A program made the position numbers and the translations under genes. A stretch of 21,134 nucleotides of DNA from JADGQN01 sp035315185. Its GTDB lineage: Bacteria; Desulfobacterota; Syntrophorhabdia; Syntrophorhabdales; WCHB1-27. The notes under the pieces were generated by a model, which searched no databases, was not told the origin of the DNA, and was given only the letters and a program-made list of their open reading frames with translations. The number at the start of each line of letters is the position of its first letter. The stretch's first letter is position 1. This document shows, in pieces, positions 20,905-21,134 of the stretch. Location of the stretch: NCBI GenBank assembly GCA_035315185.1, contig DATFYE010000201.1, positions 1 through 21,134 of the forward strand, in the 5' to 3' direction.

Positions 20905-20933
20905 GCTCTCCTCCCTCTTGCTTGCTTACCGCT

Positions 20934-21134
20934 TTACTTTCTTCCCTTCCAGGCAGGGAATGGCCATACGACCTCTTTCGCTGCGGCATCAAACGGCCAT
21001 ACGGTCACGTACTGTTGGTCGAGAATCTGGACCAGGATACCACGGGCATAAATATTCTGTTGTGTCTTGGGATCGAACTTCACTCCCTTCCACGGATAGA
21101 TAACCTGGTCACCGGGGATATCCGTCGCGCGCAG
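20934..21134 (-). CDS. C-terminal end of a branched-chain amino acid type ABC substrate-binding protein (partial)
   Basis: The minus-strand frame enters from the window's right edge and stops at TAA 20934-20936, giving 66 residues. GVKFDPKTQQNIYARGILVQ and TVWPFDAAAKEVVWPFP are the usual last strands of LivK-like periplasmic binding proteins (Peripla_BP_6 type), which deliver amino acids, amides or aromatic acids to LivHMGF permeases. The following livH stub agrees. The ligand cannot be told from this end. Confidence 0.78.
   Translation of the reverse strand: MRATDIPGDQVIYPWKGVKFDPKTQQNIYARGILVQILDQQYVTVWPFDAAAKEVVWPFPAWKGRK

Noticed and set aside
20566..21051. A 161-codon + strand frame across the vapC junction
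   Set aside because: It spans a repeat junction and runs antisense to the LivK-like and livH frames, so it cannot be one ancestral gene. Only a middle part (20716-20826) might be a remnant.
1..21134. CRISPR arrays, tRNA and rRNA genes
   Set aside because: I saw no regularly spaced short repeats and no tRNA or rRNA signatures on either strand.

Overview
The window reads as a chromosomal segment of an anaerobic, probably syntrophic or sulfate-reducing deltaproteobacterium (Desulfobacterota, possibly an aromatic-degrading group such as Syntrophorhabdus). This is inferred from family content, not from any marker gene. The clues are a molybdenum hydroxylase set whose FAD subunit carries the extra cysteine loop of 4-hydroxybenzoyl-CoA reductase, tripartite tricarboxylate (TTT) transport genes, a Geobacter-style GEMM riboswitch, a SynChlorMet/ScmD-like PqqD protein and an IS110-family element.

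Left part (1-6700): small, mostly exported proteins on the + strand, separated by debris. In order there is a possible gene tail (1-179), a terminator facing left, a frameshifted remnant of a PEP-CTERM-like protein (213-469), a secreted Cys-containing protein (744-1346), a decayed vapC copy inserted beside another gene tail (1645-2161), a secreted lipocalin-like protein (2405-2911) and an intact vapBC pair (3050-3638). Next is a well-formed promoter, GEMM aptamer and terminator (3830-3978) that should place an exported class I methyltransferase (4026-4883) under cyclic dinucleotide control. A secreted cupin (5033-5461) and a secreted alpha/beta hydrolase (5664-6671) follow.

Middle part (6913-17203): one long leftward operon. 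In transcription order it encodes a [2Fe-2S] subunit, an FAD plus putative [4Fe-4S] subunit, two different molybdopterin subunits, then TctA, TctC and TctB, and finally, after a 191-base gap with its own promoter-like sequence, a second TctC. Translational overlaps (ATGA, GTGA) and short gaps hold it together. The natural reading is uptake of an organic acid by a TTT transporter, with oxidation or reductive dehydroxylation of it or its CoA ester. The substrate cannot be read from sequence.

Right part (17204-21134): a mobile, rearranged region. It holds an IS110-family transposase with a structured non-coding end that may encode its bridge/seek RNA. Beyond it is a fragment of a peptide-modification locus: a PqqD-like (ScmD-like) recognition protein, a Cys/Gly-rich peptide with a cysteine every 10-11 residues, and the start of a second PqqD-like gene. 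After that come a third, truncated vapC repeat and the broken end of a branched-chain amino acid type ABC operon (livH stub and tail of a LivK-like binding protein) running off the window.

The most interesting signals are the PqqD-like protein with the cysteine-periodic precursor candidate (no maturase in the window), and the riboswitch-controlled exported methyltransferase. Several short frameshifts (213-469, 19744-20027) could be real decay or assembly errors.
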